Assembly: GCA_903926205.1 (NCBI GenBank)
Contig: CAIYID010000078.1
Location: 44,269-108,268, forward strand
Direction: 5' to 3'
Source of the DNA: an uncultured Bdellovibrionales bacterium
GTDB lineage: Bacteria; Bdellovibrionota; Bdellovibrionia; Bdellovibrionales; Bdellovibrionaceae
DNA: 64,000 nt
Shown: in pieces, positions 8,680 through 17,971 of the stretch
Position numbering within the stretch: position 1 is the first letter of the stretch
How the letters are laid out: each line of letters begins with the position of its first letter
Notes under the pieces: generated by a model
Databases searched by the model: none
The model's input: the letters and a program-made list of their open reading frames with translations, nothing else
Told to the model about the DNA's origin: nothing
Translations under genes and position numbers: made by a program

Positions 8680-11600
8680 ATGTCTGAAATAAACAAGGAT
8701 ATTGTTCAAAAGCAAACACAACCAGAGGCTCTGCAACCAGAGGCTCTGCAACCAGAGGCTCTGCAACCAGAGGCTCTGCAACCTGCTCAATTTGGTTATT
8801 GGAAGTCTTTAGCTCAGTGGAATCAGGATTCTGAATTTCAAAAGGCCGCAGCTCAAGAATTTCAAAGTTCACCTTTGCGTGAAGAAGAATTGACCGAGGA
8901 AGACCGCGATGGAGGTTGGGCTCGGCGCGAATTTCTGAAATTGATGGGCGCTTCCTTAGCAATGGCAAGCACGGCCTGCATTCGTCGACCGGTTCAAAAA
9001 ATTGTTCCCTATAATAAAGCTGTGGAAGAAATCACTTTTGGTCTTCCAAATTATTACACCTCTTCTTATTTTGACGGTGCTGAATCCTTGGGATTATTAG
9101 TTAAAACGCGCGAAGGTCGTCCGATTAAAATCGATGGAAATCCAAAGCATCCTTTGAATGGCGGAGCTTCCTCGACTCGCGCCCAGGGTTCTATTTTATC
9201 TCTTTATGATCCAGAACGATTGCACGGACCGCGCAAAATTTCTTCAGGCACCGCCGTAGAAACAACTTGGGCCGAGGCGGATGCAAGCATAGTGGCGCAA
9301 CTTCAAAAAGGTGGAGTGGTCGTTTTGACCGGAGCTTTGAATTCGCCGGCAACGACGGCGTTGGTGAAGGAATTTACCCAAGGCTTTAAAGCAAAACATG
9401 TTCAATATGAGGCTTTGTCTTCAGAAGAAATTCGAGAAGGCCAAAAAGCGAGTTACGGTGATGAGGCTGTGCCATTCTATCACTTTGAAAAAGCTAAAAT
9501 TATCGTGTCTGTGGATGCTGACTTCTTAGGAACTTGGCTTGCGCCAACAGCTTTCACTCGGCAGTTTGCGGCAGGTAGAAAAGATCCTGCGACCATGAAT
9601 AAATTGGTTTCCTTTGACTCAAATTACTCTTTAACAGGAGCCAACGCCGACATTCGCGTAAAAATTAAACCATCGCAACAAGTGGATGTTGTGATGGGAC
9701 TGGCGCATGAAATCGTGGTTAAAAAAGGAGCCAGCAAATTTGCGGCTCAAAGTAGCGTGAAGTCAGCTCTCGCTGCCTTTGCTGAAACTCCTACAAAGCT
9801 TGGAATTTCCCACGAATTATTCTCTCGCTTGGCAGAGGATCTTTGGAAGCACAAAGGTCAGAGTTTGATTGTGGCGGGTGGTTTGGTGACCCAAACTGAG
9901 GCCGCAAAAGATTTGCAAGTGGCCGTGAATTTCTTGAACTCCGTTCTAGAAAATGACGGAGCCACTGTCGACGGTCGTTCGGGATTCAGTGGTTTGAAGG
10001 CTTCGACAAAAGCGATTTTTGAGCTAATTGAAGAAATGAAAAAAGGCTCTGTCAAAACGCTGGTCATTCATGGAGTGAACCCAAATTATACTTTACCAAG
10101 CGCTGCGGGCTTTCGCGAAGCGGTAAAAAATGTCGGTATGATTATTTCTTCTAGCGATCGAGTCGATGAGACCGGTACTGTTTCTTCTTATGTATTGCCA
10201 GACAATCATCCGATGGAATCTTGGGGCGATGCGGAGATTATTGATGGTGTTTACACGATTCAGCAGCCGACCATTCGACCTATGTACGACACTCGAAGTT
10301 TTCAATTGTCTTTAATGACTTGGGCCAAAATTGCAAAAGTAGGAGGAAAGAGAATTTCTTCCTCTGATTCTTACTACGATTATGTGCAAGCCATTTGGAA
10401 AGACGAAATTTATTCTCAAGTTGCCAAAGCGGCGGCTAAAGGCACGAATAAAGCTGCCGGCTTTGAGTCTTTCTGGGATCAAGCTCTGCAAACGGGTGTG
10501 GTGGATTTAGGAAAACAAACAAAGTCGAGCCCGGCTAGAACTTTTAAACTGGATGCTTTAAATTCAGTGAAAGCCAAATCAGCGAGCGGTCTAGAACTTG
10601 TTTTGTATCCGACCGTTAATTTAGGAGATGGCAGATTTGCTAATATTTCTTGGCTGCAAGAACTTCCTGATCCAGTTTCAAAAATTTGCTGGGATAATTT
10701 CGCGGCGGTTTCTTTAGCGACGGCGGAAAAGCTTCAACTCAAAGAGAAAACTTTGGTGGAGCTTGTGATCGGTGGACGTTCCGTAAAAATTCCACTTTAT
10801 ATTCAACCCGGCCTTCACAATGACGTGGTGACCGTGGCGATTGGTTACGGTCGCACCGCGGCTGGAAAAATTGCAAACAATGTTGGCGTGAATGCTTTTG
10901 ATTTTGCAAAAATTGAAAAAGGGGCCTTGATTGCGTCTGGCTTGATTGTGGAGTTAAAGCCAACTCAAGAAGCTTATAAATTAGCTTGTGTGGCGGGCAA
11001 TGCCACCATGGAAGGTCGGAAGATTGTCGCAGAAGCGACTTTGACGGAGTACCTCAAAGAAAAAGGGGCCAACAACCATCGCCATAAAACCTTCTCTATT
11101 TGGAGTGGGCATCAATACAATGGCAATAAGTGGGGCATGGCCGTTGATCTCAACAGTTGTACTGGTTGCTCCGCCTGCATGATTGCATGCCAAGCCGAAA
11201 ATAATATTCCTGTCGTTGGTAAAAAATATGTTCTTCAAGGTCGTGAGATGCACTGGATGCGAGTGGATCGATATTATGTTGGAAATCCTGAAAATGCCGA
11301 AGCGGTTTTCCAGCCAGTGATGTGTCAGCAATGTGACAATGCTCCTTGTGAAACGGTTTGTCCTGTCTTGGCGACCGTGCATTCGAGCGAAGGTCTGAAT
11401 GATATGACCTACAATCGTTGTGTGGGAACAAGGTATTGCTCAAATAACTGTCCTTATAAAGTACGACGCTTTAATTGGTTTAATTTCACCGGACCGGTGG
11501 AAAAACCTTTGAATTTACAATACAACCCAGATGTGACGGTCCGACCTCGAGGGGTCATGGAAAAATGCACTTTCTGTGTTCATCGTATTAAGGCAGCTCG

Positions 11601-11880
11601 TAATCAATCGCGCTTGGAAAATCGCGAATTGAAAGAGGGCGATATTCAAACAGCTTGTGAGCAAGTCTGCCCGGCGAAAGCCATCATTTTTGGTGATTTG
11701 AATGATCCAGAAAGTCGCGTGGCCAAAATTTTCAAAGAGGAGCCTCGAGCTTATGGCTTGTTGGAAGAGTTCAACGCCGCTCCCGCTGTTCGATATCTGA
11801 CAAAAATTAGAAATAATGATCAAGAGAAACGATTCCCAGGAACTGAAGGGGCTTCTCACAACAAGGGTGGTCATGCATGA
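8680..11880 (+). CDS. actB: Alternative complex III subunit ActB, molybdopterin-oxidoreductase-like/iron-sulfur fusion
   Basis: Largest subunit of alternative complex III. Residues about 90-750 resemble the molybdopterin oxidoreductase fold ([20 protein letters not shown], then [16 protein letters not shown]); known ActB proteins lack the molybdenum cofactor. The C-terminal part carries ferredoxin-like cysteine clusters: [35 protein letters not shown] and CTFC followed by CEQVC, enough for four iron-sulfur centres. A Tat-type motif ([12 protein letters not shown]) precedes the mature region. The ATG at 8680 has GGAAGG five bases upstream and is preferred over GTG at 8668. The N-terminus contains four tandem QPEAL repeats. 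Its stop overlaps the actC start (ATGA). Confidence 0.93.
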   Translation: MSEINKDIVQKQTQPEALQPEALQPEALQPEALQPAQFGYWKSLAQWNQDSEFQKAAAQEFQSSPLREEELTEEDRDGGWARREFLKLMGASLAMASTACIRRPVQKIVPYNKAVEEITFGLPNYYTSSYFDGAESLGLLVKTREGRPIKIDGNPKHPLNGGASSTRAQGSILSLYDPERLHGPRKISSGTAVETTWAEADASIVAQLQKGGVVVLTGALNSPATTALVKEFTQGFKAKHVQYEALSSEEIREGQKASYGDEAVPFYHFEKAKIIVSVDADFLGTWLAPTAFTRQFAAGRKDPATMNKLVSFDSNYSLTGANADIRVKIKPSQQVDVVMGLAHEIVVKKGASKFAAQSSVKSALAAFAETPTKLGISHELFSRLAEDLWKHKGQSLIVAGGLVTQTEAAKDLQVAVNFLNSVLENDGATVDGRSGFSGLKASTKAIFELIEEMKKGSVKTLVIHGVNPNYTLPSAAGFREAVKNVGMIISSSDRVDETGTVSSYVLPDNHPMESWGDAEIIDGVYTIQQPTIRPMYDTRSFQLSLMTWAKIAKVGGKRISSSDSYYDYVQAIWKDEIYSQVAKAAAKGTNKAAGFESFWDQALQTGVVDLGKQTKSSPARTFKLDALNSVKAKSASGLELVLYPTVNLGDGRFANISWLQELPDPVSKICWDNFAAVSLATAEKLQLKEKTLVELVIGGRSVKIPLYIQPGLHNDVVTVAIGYGRTAAGKIANNVGVNAFDFAKIEKGALIASGLIVELKPTQEAYKLACVAGNATMEGRKIVAEATLTEYLKEKGANNHRHKTFSIWSGHQYNGNKWGMAVDLNSCTGCSACMIACQAENNIPVVGKKYVLQGREMHWMRVDRYYVGNPENAEAVFQPVMCQQCDNAPCETVCPVLATVHSSEGLNDMTYNRCVGTRYCSNNCPYKVRRFNWFNFTGPVEKPLNLQYNPDVTVRPRGVMEKCTFCVHRIKAARNQSRLENRELKEGDIQTACEQVCPAKAIIFGDLNDPESRVAKIFKEEPRAYGLLEEFNAAPAVRYLTKIRNNDQEKRFPGTEGASHNKGGHA
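8719..8778 (+). repeat. Four perfect 15-bp tandem repeats inside actB
   Basis: The unit CAACCAGAGGCTCTG occurs four times without a mismatch, followed by a partial fifth (CAACCTGCT). It encodes QPEAL x4 in the unstructured region before the Tat motif. Because the unit is a multiple of three, copy-number change would alter length without breaking the frame. The identity at synonymous positions points to recent expansion. Confidence 0.95.
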
Positions 11881-13265
11881 TGAAGAGAAAAGCTCTCGTT
11901 ATAGGTCATAAAACGCTTCAAGAGGTGACTGAGGACATCGTTGCACCAGTGGAAACAATGCCTGGCAAAGGATGGATCAGTTTATTTTTGAGCGCGAAAT
12001 TATTATTTTTGTTTTACATCATTACCATTGCCATCGTCGTGTCGACGGGGATGGGACTTCTGGGTGTGAATCATCCGGTGGGCTGGGGAACAATGATTGT
12101 GACCTTCGTCTTCTGGATCGGTATCGGTCACGCCGGAACCTTGATCTCTGCCATTCTTTTCTTGTTCCGTCAGAAATGGAGAACTTCTGTCGCAAGAACG
12201 GCGGAAGCTATGACCGTTTTTGCTGTTATGACTGCGGGAATTTTCCCTCTGATTCACACTGGCCGACCTTGGTTGGATTACTGGTTATTTCCTTATCCTA
12301 ATCAGCGGGGACCATTGTGGACGAACTTTCGATCGCCTCTTTTGTGGGACGTCTTTGCCGTGTCAACGTATGCCACTGTTTCGATGGTCTTTTGGTACAT
12401 CGGTTTAGTGCCAGATTTTGCCACCATTCGCGATCGCGCTCGACATAAAATTCGTCGTAAAGTTTATGGAGCCTTATCGCTCGGTTGGCGAGGACGAGCT
12501 CGTGACTGGAGTCATTACGAAATGTTGTATCTGTTGCTCGCGGGACTTTCAACTCCGCTGGTGCTTTCGGTTCACACTATCGTCAGTTTTGACTTCGCAG
12601 TTTCGAATGTTCCTGGCTGGCACACCACGATTTTCCCTCCCTATTTCGTTGCGGGAGCGATATTCTCTGGTTTTGGAATGGTCGTCACTTTGATGACCTT
12701 GGTGCGAATTGGATTTCCTAAGTTCAAAGACTATATCACTATCGATCATATGGAAGTGATGAATAAGATCATCATGGCCACCGGGATGATGGTGGGTTAC
12801 GCCTATGCCTGTGAGTTTTTCATCGCTTGGTACTCTGGCAATATGTATGAAAAATTCACCTTCATTAACCGTGCTTTTGGTCCTTACTCTTGGGCTTACT
12901 GGATCATGGTTTCTTGCAATGTTCTGATTCCTCAGATTTTCTGGTTCAAGAAATTACGCCGAAGTATTCCGATCATGTTTGCCGTTTCAATTTTTGTGAA
13001 TATCGGAATGTGGTTCGAACGCTTTGTGATCACAGTTACTTCTTTGCATCGCGATTTCTTGCCTGCTAACTGGGGAAATTATGCTTGGAGTAATTACGAT
13101 GCGGCCATTTTATTCGGCAGCTTCGGAATGTTTCTTACCTTATTCTTGTTGTACTTGCGTTTGTTTCCCGCCATCTCTATTGCGGAGATCAAACCAGTGA
13201 TACACGTTGGTCAAGAGGATTGTAGAAAACCTGATCAAAAAGTGGATCATAAAGGGGGTCATTAA
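11877..13265 (+). CDS. actC: Alternative complex III subunit ActC, NrfD-like membrane protein
   Basis: Integral membrane quinol-binding subunit of the NrfD/PsrC superfamily. The 462 residues contain about ten hydrophobic helices, beginning with [20 protein letters not shown]. Typical features are the segment [23 protein letters not shown], then [21 protein letters not shown] and, later, [22 protein letters not shown]. It overlaps actB by 4 bases and its stop shares a base with the actD start, so the genes are tightly coupled. Paralogous in fold to ActF. Confidence 0.93.
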   Translation: MMKRKALVIGHKTLQEVTEDIVAPVETMPGKGWISLFLSAKLLFLFYIITIAIVVSTGMGLLGVNHPVGWGTMIVTFVFWIGIGHAGTLISAILFLFRQKWRTSVARTAEAMTVFAVMTAGIFPLIHTGRPWLDYWLFPYPNQRGPLWTNFRSPLLWDVFAVSTYATVSMVFWYIGLVPDFATIRDRARHKIRRKVYGALSLGWRGRARDWSHYEMLYLLLAGLSTPLVLSVHTIVSFDFAVSNVPGWHTTIFPPYFVAGAIFSGFGMVVTLMTLVRIGFPKFKDYITIDHMEVMNKIIMATGMMVGYAYACEFFIAWYSGNMYEKFTFINRAFGPYSWAYWIMVSCNVLIPQIFWFKKLRRSIPIMFAVSIFVNIGMWFERFVITVTSLHRDFLPANWGNYAWSNYDAAILFGSFGMFLTLFLLYLRLFPAISIAEIKPVIHVGQEDCRKPDQKVDHKGGH

Positions 13266-13786
13266 TGGGAGGCTCAAAAACTGGAATGGCGGCAATTTTT
13301 CTTACCGAAGCTCAAGTTTTAGTCGCAGCAAAGAAAACTCATGATATGGGTTTTGTAAAATATGATGCGATCACTCCTTACCCTGTTCATGGAATGGAAG
13401 AAGCTTGCGCTCTTAAGCGCTCGTGGATTCCCTATGTCACATTTGGAGCGGGTTTTTGTGGGTTGAGTCTTGCACTTTGGTTCACCTGGTGGACTTCTGC
13501 TGTGAACTGGGCCATCAATGTGGGTGGTAAACCTTTTTTCTCTCTGCCAGCTTTTGTACCGATCATGTTTGAGTTAACAGTTTTATTTGCGGCCTTAAGT
13601 TCTGTGGTGGCCTTATTTTATGCGGCGGGATTGCCAAGAATAAATCCGCCGATTTTGGATAAAGACCTGACTTGTCACAAATTTGCTATTTTTATTCCTT
13701 CTGATGATGTCGGTTATGATGAGAAGAAAATCGAAGCGATGTTTCGAGCTCTTGGCGCATCCGAAGTTAAGAAAGCAGAGTTTTAA
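13265..13786 (+). CDS. actD: Alternative complex III subunit ActD (DUF3341)
   Basis: Small membrane subunit of alternative complex III. The 173-residue protein has two membrane segments (YVTFGAGFCGLSLALWF and ELTVLFAALSSVVALFYAAG) flanked by soluble ends. The N-terminal part with FVKYDAITPYPVHGMEEA is characteristic of DUF3341/ActD. The C-terminal domain ends in a compact alpha/beta stretch (FAIFIPSDDVGYDEKKIEAM). The start ATG shares its A with the last base of the actC stop codon. Confidence 0.9.
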   Translation: MGGSKTGMAAIFLTEAQVLVAAKKTHDMGFVKYDAITPYPVHGMEEACALKRSWIPYVTFGAGFCGLSLALWFTWWTSAVNWAINVGGKPFFSLPAFVPIMFELTVLFAALSSVVALFYAAGLPRINPPILDKDLTCHKFAIFIPSDDVGYDEKKIEAMFRALGASEVKKAEF

Positions 13787-13787
13787 G

Positions 13788-14339
13788 ATGAAAAAGCTAA
13801 TCATTTTTTCCGCCTGTGCATTGGGAATTTCGGCTCTGTCAGGTTGCGGACCGCGTGGTAATCAGCCAAATGTAGAGATTTTGCAAGACATGATGGTTCA
13901 GCCCGCGATCAAAGCTCAAAGATATGATGATTTTTTCAAAGATGGAGTTTCAGCGCTAGTTCCACCAGAGCACACCGTTCCTGTTGGATTTACTCCTTAC
14001 AAATACGGATTTAATGCAGACTTAGCCGACAAAGAATTGAAAAATCCTTATGCGGGTCTTATGACCCCAGAAGTATTAAATATAGGACAAAAATTCTTTG
14101 AATCGAACTGCATGGCCTGTCATGGAGTGGGCGGTCAAGGGGATGGTCCCATCGCAGCCAAATTTCCTTTGAAAATTCCAGCTTTGGTTTCAGATAAAAT
14201 TAAGGGTTGGTCCGATGGTCGAATTTTTCATACGATCACGATGGGTCAAGGGGTGATGGGCCCTTATGCCTCCCATGTTCCTCAAAAGTATCGTTGGCAA
14301 GTGGTCAATTACGTTCGCACTCTTCAGAAGAAGCAATAG
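13788..14339 (+). CDS. actE: Alternative complex III subunit ActE, mono-haem cytochrome c lipoprotein
   Basis: Cytochrome c subunit of alternative complex III. A lipoprotein signal ending in LSGC (residues about 17-20) anchors a single haem domain with CMACH and the following GVGGQGDGPIA, plus TMGQGVMGPYASHVP with a methionine that may be the second axial ligand. ATG at 13788 lies one base after the actD stop; a longer in-frame reading from 13683 overlaps actD and would bury the signal peptide, so it is rejected. Length 183 residues, normal for ActE. Confidence 0.92.
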   Translation: MKKLIIFSACALGISALSGCGPRGNQPNVEILQDMMVQPAIKAQRYDDFFKDGVSALVPPEHTVPVGFTPYKYGFNADLADKELKNPYAGLMTPEVLNIGQKFFESNCMACHGVGGQGDGPIAAKFPLKIPALVSDKIKGWSDGRIFHTITMGQGVMGPYASHVPQKYRWQVVNYVRTLQKKQ

Positions 14340-14346
14340 GTGAAAT

Positions 14347-15552
14347 ATGACAGTCACACATCATGATCAAAAATTACACGTGGGAAAATTCAAGCCTTCA
14401 AAAGGTTTGAAAACGGCTGCTTATGTAGGAACTGGCATTGGCATCATCGGTTTTGCGATCGGCTTACTTAAGAATCCAGAGCATATGTGGCCAGCTTATT
14501 TGACCGCTTTGTTTTTTATCAGCCTGCTCGGTTTGGGTGGGCTTTTTTGGATTGCGGTTAATATTATTAGTAATGCCGGTTGGAGTGTGAGCATTCGTCG
14601 TTTGGCCGAAGGCATGACTTCCTTTATTCCGGTCATGGTGATTGGTTCTTTGGTGTTGGCGCTACTGGGTTTGAAAACTCTTTATCCTTGGGCGCGGCCA
14701 GAAGAAGTGGCGGGGGATCCTGTGATTGCAAGTAAAGCAGGATACTTGAATCAAACTTTTCTTATTGTTCGCCTATTGGTTTTTGGAATAGGAATGTACC
14801 TCTTCCGTCGAACCATTGTTGGCAATTCTTTAAAGCAAGATGCCACTGGTGAAGAATCCTACACACACAAGAACGTAGCCGCAGGAGTTGCTTTTCTCAT
14901 TTTCTTTGCCTTATCTTTTACGATGTTCAGTATGGATCTTTTAATGAGCCTATTGCCTACGTGGTATAGTACCATTTTTGGAATATACTGTTTTTCAGGA
15001 ATGTTTCAGTCCTCGCTCGCCTTGTTAATTTTGATTCTTTTTTATATGAAAAAGAAGGGTTTCATTCAAGGTTACTACTCAGCAGAGCACATTCATGATG
15101 TGGCCAAATTTCTTAAAGGCTTCACTGTGTTTTGGGCTTATATTGCCTTTTCGCAATTCATGCTGATTTGGTACGCAAATATTCCGGAGGAAACTGAGTA
15201 CTTCTTGATGCGCGCGCAAAATGGTTGGATGGGTGTTTCGATGCTCCTCTTAGTAGGAAAATTCATTATTCCGTTCTTGGCTTTGTTGCCTCGAGGGAAT
15301 AAACGTAGTCCTGTGGTTTTGGTATCGATTTCCATTTGGATTTTGATCATGCAGTATGTTGATGTGTATTGGATGGTCGCACCAAACTTCAATGAAAACC
15401 AAATGAGCTGGAACGGATACGACTTCAGTTTGTTGGTCGGATTTGCAGGGATTTTTCTTTTGGTGTTATCAAACTTTTTTTCGAAAAACAGTTTAGTGGC
15501 TCAAAAAGACCCTCGAATGCACGAGGCTTTATCGCATCATGTGAGTTATTAA
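14347..15552 (+). CDS. actF: Alternative complex III subunit ActF, NrfD-like membrane protein
   Basis: Second large membrane subunit of alternative complex III, 401 residues with about ten helices. Diagnostic stretches are FFISLLGLGGLFWIAVNIIS, WSVSIRRLAEGMTSFIP, FTMFSMDLLMSLLPTWYSTI and FWAYIAFSQFMLIWYANIPE. It closes the act operon: the next gene, 101 bases on, is isocitrate dehydrogenase. The cytochrome oxidase genes that often follow act operons are absent here. Confidence 0.92.
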   Translation: MTVTHHDQKLHVGKFKPSKGLKTAAYVGTGIGIIGFAIGLLKNPEHMWPAYLTALFFISLLGLGGLFWIAVNIISNAGWSVSIRRLAEGMTSFIPVMVIGSLVLALLGLKTLYPWARPEEVAGDPVIASKAGYLNQTFLIVRLLVFGIGMYLFRRTIVGNSLKQDATGEESYTHKNVAAGVAFLIFFALSFTMFSMDLLMSLLPTWYSTIFGIYCFSGMFQSSLALLILILFYMKKKGFIQGYYSAEHIHDVAKFLKGFTVFWAYIAFSQFMLIWYANIPEETEYFLMRAQNGWMGVSMLLLVGKFIIPFLALLPRGNKRSPVVLVSISIWILIMQYVDVYWMVAPNFNENQMSWNGYDFSLLVGFAGIFLLVLSNFFSKNSLVAQKDPRMHEALSHHVSY

Positions 15553-15653
15553 GCTGTTAAAAGATGTGATGAATTGGGATATGAAGCCTTAGAAAAGGCG
15601 CTGTAAAAGAGATATAAAAAGAGATATAAATTTGGTTATAAATAGGAGTCGCA

Positions 15654-16886
15654 ATGAAAAAAATTAAAGTGCAAAATCCAGTGGTTGATTTAGATGGCGA
15701 TGAGATGACCAGAATTATTTGGTCCTTTATCAAAGAAAAACTCATCCTTCCCTATCTTGATATTGATATTAAATATTATGACCTCGGAATGGAAAATCGG
15801 GATAAAACCGAAGATAAAGTGACTGTTGACGCTGCCGAAGCGATCAAAAAATACAATGTGGGAATCAAATGCGCGACGATCACTCCAGATGAAGCGCGGG
15901 TGAAAGAATTCAACTTGAAAAAAATGTGGAAGTCTCCGAATGGAACTATCCGAAATATTTTGGATGGCACCGTGTTTCGAGAGCCAATCATTTGCAAAAA
16001 TGTTCCGCGTTTAGTGCCGAACTGGACTCATCCTATCGTGATTGGTCGACATGCTTTTGGCGATCAATACCGCGCCACCGATGTGAAGCTGAAAGGAAAA
16101 GGCAAGCTCACGATGACTTTTACTCCGAGTGACAGCACCGTGAAGGCTCAAACTTGGGATGTGTATGATTTTGAAGATGATGGCATTGCTATGGGAATGT
16201 ACAACACCAAAAAATCCATCGAAGGTTTTGCAAGATCTTGCTTTAACTATGCTTTAATGAAGGGCTGGCCTCTTTATTTCAGTTCCAAAAATACGATTTT
16301 GAAACAGTACGATGGATTTTTCAAAGATATTTTCCAAGAGCTTTATGAGACCGAGTTTAAAGCAAAGTTCGAAGAAAAAAAGATCACTTATGAACATCGT
16401 TTGATTGATGACATGGTGGCCAGCTGCTTGAAAATGCATGGTGAGTTTGTTTGGGCTTGTAAGAATTACGATGGCGACGTTCAGTCCGACACGGTGGCGC
16501 AGGGCTTTGGCTCTTTAGGCTTGATGACTTCAGTACTTATTACTCCAGATGGAAAAACCATTGAAGCGGAAGCGGCTCATGGAACTGTGACACGTCACTA
16601 CCGTCAGCATCAGCAAGGAAAACCCACTTCGACAAATCCGATCGCAAGTATTTTTGCTTGGACTCGTGGATTGGCTCATCGTGGTCTGCTGGATAAAAAC
16701 CAAGAGCTCGTGCATTTTGCAAACACTTTGGAAAAAGTCTGCATTGAAACTGTTGAAAGTGGAAAAATGACCAAAGATCTTGCGGTTTGTGTAAAAGGTA
16801 ATAATTTGAAAGACAGTGATTATCTGAACACGGAAACTTTCCTTCAAGCGATCGCAAATAATCTAGAAAAGGCCCTTCAGAAATAA
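15654..16886 (+). CDS. icd: NADP-dependent isocitrate dehydrogenase, eukaryotic-type homodimer
   Basis: TCA-cycle enzyme converting isocitrate to 2-oxoglutarate with NADP. The 410-residue protein belongs to the type II (mitochondrial-like) family rather than the E. coli type. It opens with [20 protein letters not shown], followed by [48 protein letters not shown] and LIDDMVA, and it has the NADP-binding segment [13 protein letters not shown] clear AGGAG site precedes the ATG. The 5' leader contains a repeated AGAGATATAAA (two copies). A small hairpin with a T run follows the stop. Confidence 0.95.
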   Translation: MKKIKVQNPVVDLDGDEMTRIIWSFIKEKLILPYLDIDIKYYDLGMENRDKTEDKVTVDAAEAIKKYNVGIKCATITPDEARVKEFNLKKMWKSPNGTIRNILDGTVFREPIICKNVPRLVPNWTHPIVIGRHAFGDQYRATDVKLKGKGKLTMTFTPSDSTVKAQTWDVYDFEDDGIAMGMYNTKKSIEGFARSCFNYALMKGWPLYFSSKNTILKQYDGFFKDIFQELYETEFKAKFEEKKITYEHRLIDDMVASCLKMHGEFVWACKNYDGDVQSDTVAQGFGSLGLMTSVLITPDGKTIEAEAAHGTVTRHYRQHQQGKPTSTNPIASIFAWTRGLAHRGLLDKNQELVHFANTLEKVCIETVESGKMTKDLAVCVKGNNLKDSDYLNTETFLQAIANNLEKALQK

Positions 16887-16897
16887 GGGGCTTTTTT
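16869..16897 (+). terminator. Intrinsic terminator after icd
   Basis: AGGCCCTT and AAGGGGCTT form an 8-bp stem with one mismatch around a loop that includes the icd stop codon, followed by TTTTTT. Short but in the expected place. Confidence 0.55.
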
Positions 16898-17386
16898 CCC
16901 CTAATAGCTATTTAACGAGTTTTTTTTGGACGCTCGATCACTGATGTCCATGATCATTTGAGGATCATTTATAACTACTTGAAAAAAAGCGGAAACTTTC
17001 ATTATTTTTCTTTGCCAAGTTTTCCAATGGGGTACCGGTCACATTTTTCAGAAGTGTGATTGAGTCGGGGTTTCTTCTCTTTCTTCATTTTGTGTTTTCG
17101 CGCAACGATGGCGCGAAAAACAGCACTTTTATGGACGAATAGACTTACATTTCATCTCGATCAGCTGAACTGAAGAATGTTATTTCGGTGACTCGTACAT
17201 TAAAAAATCAATCACTTATACCTTTCAGACAGAGAGCCTGTTTAAGATGCGAAAGTCATGCACGTTTTTTGCATAAGATGCGTCCAGAAAAAAGAATCGA
17301 GCCCAGAGGCCGTTTAATTCGAAGATTTCAAGAATTTGGACGCCCAAAAAAGGCTCTTGAACAAAAACTAGACAAGGAGATGTTCC
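16898..17386. other. Non-coding stretch with hairpin, before a secreted-protein gene
   Basis: About 490 bases without a convincing gene. The clearest feature is a perfect 9-bp inverted repeat, TTTTCGCGC (17095-17103) and GCGCGAAAA (17111-17119), around a 7-base loop. A weaker dyad TCACA...TGTGA lies near 17039-17059. An open frame from 17188 gives a very basic peptide with no family resemblance and runs into the next gene in another frame; I do not call it. The stretch could hold an sRNA or a long leader. Confidence 0.4.
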
Positions 17387-17944
17387 ATGAAAACAGCCGC
17401 AAATCGAAGATTTTTATTTTTATCGCTTTTATCAACAGTGATAATTAATTGTTTTTCCGTATGGGCTCAAGCCGAGATTCATGATGAGATTGATATCCTG
17501 AATCCTGTGAATGATTGCCATTATAATGCTCATACCGATCTTCGACTTATGCCAGAAGCTCAGGCAAAAATTGAAGCTATTAATGCCGATGTAACGCGTA
17601 TTAGTTTCAATCTTCGTTTTGGGACTTGCGAAGATAGCAAGTTGAAGATTGATAAAATTCCAGATTCTATGTCTGCCGGAATTGAAAGACAGCCATTTAA
17701 TTGGAAAGGTTTTGCTCGTAGGGCTGATGCTATAGAGGCTTCTGATTCGTCACATTATGTTTTAAGTATTGATGTTTCGATTCCTGAAATTTTAAAAAAG
17801 GTTGATGAGTCAGAAACTAAATCTGTTTATGTGCTTGTACACTATGGGTTTAATTGGGATCTTGCTCGCAGGTATCTTAATGCTGCCTATGTTTTTTATA
17901 AAGACAAGGACAACAACCTTAAGGTCGTTCAGAATTTCCGATGA
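17387..17944 (+). CDS. Secreted protein of unknown function
   Basis: A 185-residue protein with a clear signal peptide (RRFLFLSLLSTVIINCFSVWAQA, split near residue 29). The mature part is mixed alpha/beta with a single pair of cysteines near its ends of the first half (NDCHYNA and FGTCEDS), possibly a disulfide. I recognise no family. The ATG has an AAGGAG site in good position. It stands alone between icd and the convergent glnS gene. Confidence 0.7.
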   Translation: MKTAANRRFLFLSLLSTVIINCFSVWAQAEIHDEIDILNPVNDCHYNAHTDLRLMPEAQAKIEAINADVTRISFNLRFGTCEDSKLKIDKIPDSMSAGIERQPFNWKGFARRADAIEASDSSHYVLSIDVSIPEILKKVDESETKSVYVLVHYGFNWDLARRYLNAAYVFYKDKDNNLKVVQNFR

Positions 17945-17971
17945 GGCACTGATAGAAGGTTTAAGTACAAT

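Noticed and set aside
17039..17059. CRP-like site TCACA...TGTGA
   Set aside because: Half-sites are in the reverse order and with the wrong spacing for CRP/FNR sites.
17188..17448. 86-codon open frame before the secreted-protein gene
   Set aside because: Very basic, no family resemblance, overlaps the start of the well-supported gene at 17387 in another frame and has no ribosome site.
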